Source: Candidatus Fibrimonadaceae bacterium
GTDB lineage: Bacteria; Fibrobacterota; Fibrobacteria; Fibrobacterales; Fibrobacteraceae
DNA: 33,240 bases
Assembly (NCBI GenBank): GCA_031281275.1
Contig: JAITFP010000055.1
Location: 1-33,240, forward strand
Reading direction: 5' to 3'
The notes below the pieces were generated by a model that had not been told where the DNA came from, searched no databases, and saw nothing but the letters and a program-made list of their open reading frames with translations. The translations under genes and the position numbers were made by a program. This document shows, in pieces, positions 31,054 to 33,240 of the stretch (positions within the stretch are counted from its first letter, which is position 1; the number at the start of each line of letters is the position of its first letter).

Positions 31054-31836
31054 ATGCAAGACAACCTACCCGAATTATTAAGTCCGAAAGTGGACATAAT
31101 ATTCAAATTGCTGTTCGGCGATGAACGCCACAAGGATTTGACTATCAGCTTCATAAGCGCGGTCTTAGGCTACAAGGACGGCGAGTTGGAAGACATTTCC
31201 TTTTATGATACCCACCTGAAAAGGGAGAGCGTGGACGACAAGCTGGGGGTTTTGGACATAAAAGCCAAACTCTCAAACGGGAATATCATAGACATAGAGA
31301 TGCAGGCACACAGCGTTCCTGACGTAAGAGGCAGGATATCGTATTACAGGTCGCATCTGCTTACCGAGCAGCTAGGCACGGGAGACCCGTATTCAAAGCT
31401 AAAGCCTGCCAAATCCATAATAGTGGCTGATTTTGATTTTGTCCCTGAATCGGAGAAATGCCACACCGTTTTTCAAACACTGGAAAAGGACGAGTATTTC
31501 CCTTTCAACGATTTGGAGGAGATACACGTTCTCAGCCTGAAAAAATTATCTAATTTAGATAATGAGAGATTGCGTGAATGGCTTAGGTTCATTAACTCGG
31601 AGAAAAGAGAGGAATTTATGGATTTGGCAGGAATAGATCCAGTGTTTGTGAAAGCCGTAGATGTTTTGGCTACGTTCAGTGCGGACGACTATAACCGTAT
31701 GCTGTATGAGGCGAGGTTGAAGGAGTGGCGGGATAATCAGTCTAGGATAGAGGGAGCCCGCAAGGAAGTATTGGATCTGTTTCGGCAGGGTTATTCTCTA
31801 AGCGAAGTAGAGAAGTTATTGTCTGAGGTTCAATAA
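31054..31836 (+). CDS. Rpn-family nuclease (PDDEXK_2/TIGR01784 type), gene 2
   Basis: 260 residues from the ATG at 31054, with AGGAG 8 nt upstream. Start LLSPKVDIIFKLLFGDERHKDLTISFI, then the nuclease core VLDIKAKLSNGNIIDIEMQ with Asp68, Glu82 and Gln84, followed by RISYYRSHLLTEQL, SIIVADFDF and ELNLKKL-type strand LEEIHVLSLKKL. The C-terminal LDLFRQGYSLSEVEKLL echoes the end of gene 1, although the nuclease halves are only distantly related. An internal start gives a predicted short isoform. Convergent with the second beta-barrel gene, mirroring the layout around gene 1. Confidence 0.88.
   Translation: MQDNLPELLSPKVDIIFKLLFGDERHKDLTISFISAVLGYKDGELEDISFYDTHLKRESVDDKLGVLDIKAKLSNGNIIDIEMQAHSVPDVRGRISYYRSHLLTEQLGTGDPYSKLKPAKSIIVADFDFVPESEKCHTVFQTLEKDEYFPFNDLEEIHVLSLKKLSNLDNERLREWLRFINSEKREEFMDLAGIDPVFVKAVDVLATFSADDYNRMLYEARLKEWRDNQSRIEGARKEVLDLFRQGYSLSEVEKLLSEVQ
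31618..31836 (+). CDS. Predicted internal-start product of rpn gene 2 (72 aa)
   Basis: GAGAGG at 31607-31612 lies 5 nt before an in-frame ATG at 31618; the site is almost the same as that of rpsI here (AGAGGAAATT-ATG). The product begins MDLAGIDPVFVKAVDVLA and lacks the nuclease core. As for gene 1, it fits an intragenic antitoxin made from the Rpn C-terminus. Expression is unproven. Confidence 0.5.
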   Translation: MDLAGIDPVFVKAVDVLATFSADDYNRMLYEARLKEWRDNQSRIEGARKEVLDLFRQGYSLSEVEKLLSEVQ

Positions 31837-31857
31837 AGAGGAATTTATGGAGTTGGC
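31837..31857 (+). repeat. Duplicated rpn fragment after the gene 2 stop
   Basis: Matches 31608-31628 (the internal ribosome site, ATG and next codons of rpn gene 2) in 20 of 21 positions. It reads E-E-F-M-E-L-A-E-K-E out of frame with the gene, like the C-terminal part of another Rpn protein. It looks like a leftover from exchange of rpn 3' ends. Confidence 0.55.
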
Positions 31858-31872
31858 TGAAAAGGAACAAAC

Positions 31873-33240
31873 TCACAAATTCACCCCCACATTCAAACCA
31901 AATGTGCTGTAATTTAGGTATTGCCTGGAGATGCCATAGTCATAAAACGCACCTATGTAAAACATCCCTATATCAAAACCTATGCCTGCGTTAAAGCCAG
32001 CCTCATAGTCACTATTGCCAAGTATGCACAAGCCAAAATACGGACCTACGTTGAGCCTGAAAGCAGAAAATTTGAGTGATACTAACAAGGGAAGTTCAAG
32101 GTAATGGAGAGTTTCTTTGGGTAAATCTTTACTGTGCCAAGCATCCATTCCCTTTTGAATATACATAAGGCCTGATTGGATATAGAATCGTTCGCTCATT
32201 GCAATGTTAAGCACAATACCAAGCTGCATTCCGAGAATATTGCCACTACAATCCTCGTAGTAACTGTCATCGTCATCACAAATTTGTGAAAAGTTAATGC
32301 CTGACCTGAAACCAAGGTATAACCAACTGGGTAAATCAAGCGACAACAAGCTTGGTTGTATCTTATCTAATTGTTTTCTATTGCTAGGAGGCTTATAAGG
32401 CTCGTCAACAATGCACTCTCCGACAGATAAATTTTTCACTTCGCTCAAGAAAAGTATCATTGTTTCATCTGAAACTTTATAATCTTCATAATCGCTACCA
32501 ACCGTGTTTACAAGTTTTGATAAACTGTTAAGTCCAAGTATCCTATTCATATTAGGGAAGCCTTCTGACAATTCTTTTTTTATCCAATCTGTAGCACACT
32601 GCATCTTAGGTTTTTGCTCTAAGGAGCAATCCTTCAATTGGTTAAGAAGACCAGCTTTTAGCTTAAAAATAATTTCATTGATATTATATAATTTTTCACA
32701 CTGCTTTTGGATTATCACCGGAGCCTCTGATAGGGGGGGGGGGGGGGGTAATGTCCTGTTGCGGGGCAACAAATGCTACGGCAGGAGGAGCGGCAGTTGG
32801 GCTGCCAGATACGGAAGGCATTTGTTTAAACAAACTAGGCGCTTTCTCTTCTATAAGGGCTAACAAACCGTAAATATCTTTGGAATAACCCACAAATGAA
32901 CCAATCAAATTTCCGTTTTTTGTGTCGTAAAGTTCCGTCTTAATGGTTAAATCCTTGCCAAATCTCCCTATCCTTGCCTGTGCCACATAATCCGCACTCA
33001 CCATCCTTCCAAGTTCCGCAAGGCAGCTTGCCTCCCTGCATACTTTTACGGCTCTTTCCTCCGAACCCAGAAAAGCCACTATGCTCTCCGTAGTCATCAC
33101 ACCATAATGTTGCTTTGGCAAAATATCAATCGCCGTCTCGCGCAGCTTGTCCGTCAAATAACTCAATTCAAGATGCTTAATAGACGGCTCGCCGTCATCC
33201 AAGGTGTTGATTACAGCCACTCTCTGCTGCTGTGCGTATG
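31873..33240 (-). CDS. CsgG-like/outer-membrane beta-barrel protein, copy 2: split by poly-C frameshift, 5' end outside window
   Basis: The upstream frame (window edge to 32696) reads YAQQQRVAVINTLDD, then a CsgG-like domain almost the same as copy 1 (YLTDKLRETAIDILP, GVMTTESIVAFLGS, SCLAELGRMVSADYVAQARIGRFGKDLTIKTELYD) and runs into the tract, ending 12 residues later (IRGSGDNPKAV, stop). The downstream frame, open from 32772, continues after the tract with LSEAPVIIQKQ, a ~110-residue helical linker absent from copy 1, and a PorT-like barrel ending FGLNVGVNL. Removing one C or adding two would join them. Either a phase-variable gene in the OFF state or a frameshift; no stop or deletion otherwise damages either half. 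Confidence 0.82.
32733..32748. repeat. Poly-G tract (16 G; poly-C on the coding strand) inside beta-barrel copy 2
   Basis: Sixteen G in a row. On the coding strand the tract begins after ATT-A in the upstream frame; in-frame joining needs a length divisible by 3 (15 or 18), so 16 is out of frame. Confidence 0.92.

Overview
The window is AT-rich bacterial DNA that most likely comes from Fibrobacterota. Three predicted lipoproteins carry the Fibrobacter succinogenes major paralogous (FISUMP) domain, with KTVVIG.QTWMAENLNY, G(I/W)CP.G(W/Y)H.P and SVRC blocks. Several surface proteins have long polyserine linkers, a habit of this phylum. Three chemoreceptors imply motility, which fits the termite-gut Fibromonas-like branch better than ruminal Fibrobacter, but genus cannot be decided from this sequence.

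Layout. 1-964: a cut TIR-domain gene behind rpsI and rplM (minus strand). 1063-5481: a DUF2147 protein, a FISUMP lipoprotein, a DUF4143 AAA ATPase and an orphan YejB-type ABC permease. 5485-12170: a small lipoprotein, an NhaD antiporter and three tandem chemoreceptors (minus). 12311-15340: an Rpn-family nuclease convergent with an operon of a leader ORF, a CsgG-like/beta-barrel outer membrane protein and a FISUMP lipoprotein. 15382-20234: envelope genes (lipoproteins, an LtaS-like phosphotransferase, an OmpA protein). 20311-22282: yqhD plus an SDR. 22285-24160: XRE-Fic-YjbQ-membrane protein-YbjQ. 24340-26985: two lipoproteins, the second a MACPF (pore-forming) domain fused to FISUMP. 27233-27786: a YoeB-type toxin-antitoxin pair. 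27827-30893: efp and a class A PBP. 30951-33240: a second Rpn gene convergent with a second copy of the CsgG-like/beta-barrel protein, split by a 16-G tract.

What stands out. (1) Two paralogous surface-protein loci carry long G/C homopolymers. One tract lies inside the coding region, which is now out of frame, and one lies in a leader ORF that ends on the start codon of the protein. Both look like slipped-strand phase switches. (2) Both Rpn nucleases have an in-frame internal start with its own Shine-Dalgarno, predicting C-terminal products of 61 and 72 residues as in the intragenic-antitoxin Rpn systems, and both share a 71-bp upstream element. (3) A MACPF-FISUMP lipoprotein sits downstream of an unknown lipoprotein, reminiscent of Bacteroidales MACPF antagonism toxins. 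(4) A uniform CTATATT box precedes about 18 genes. In about half of them it lies only 6-11 nt from the start codon with no Shine-Dalgarno, predicting leaderless mRNAs.

All calls come from reading sequence and translated frames by eye. No database search was run.
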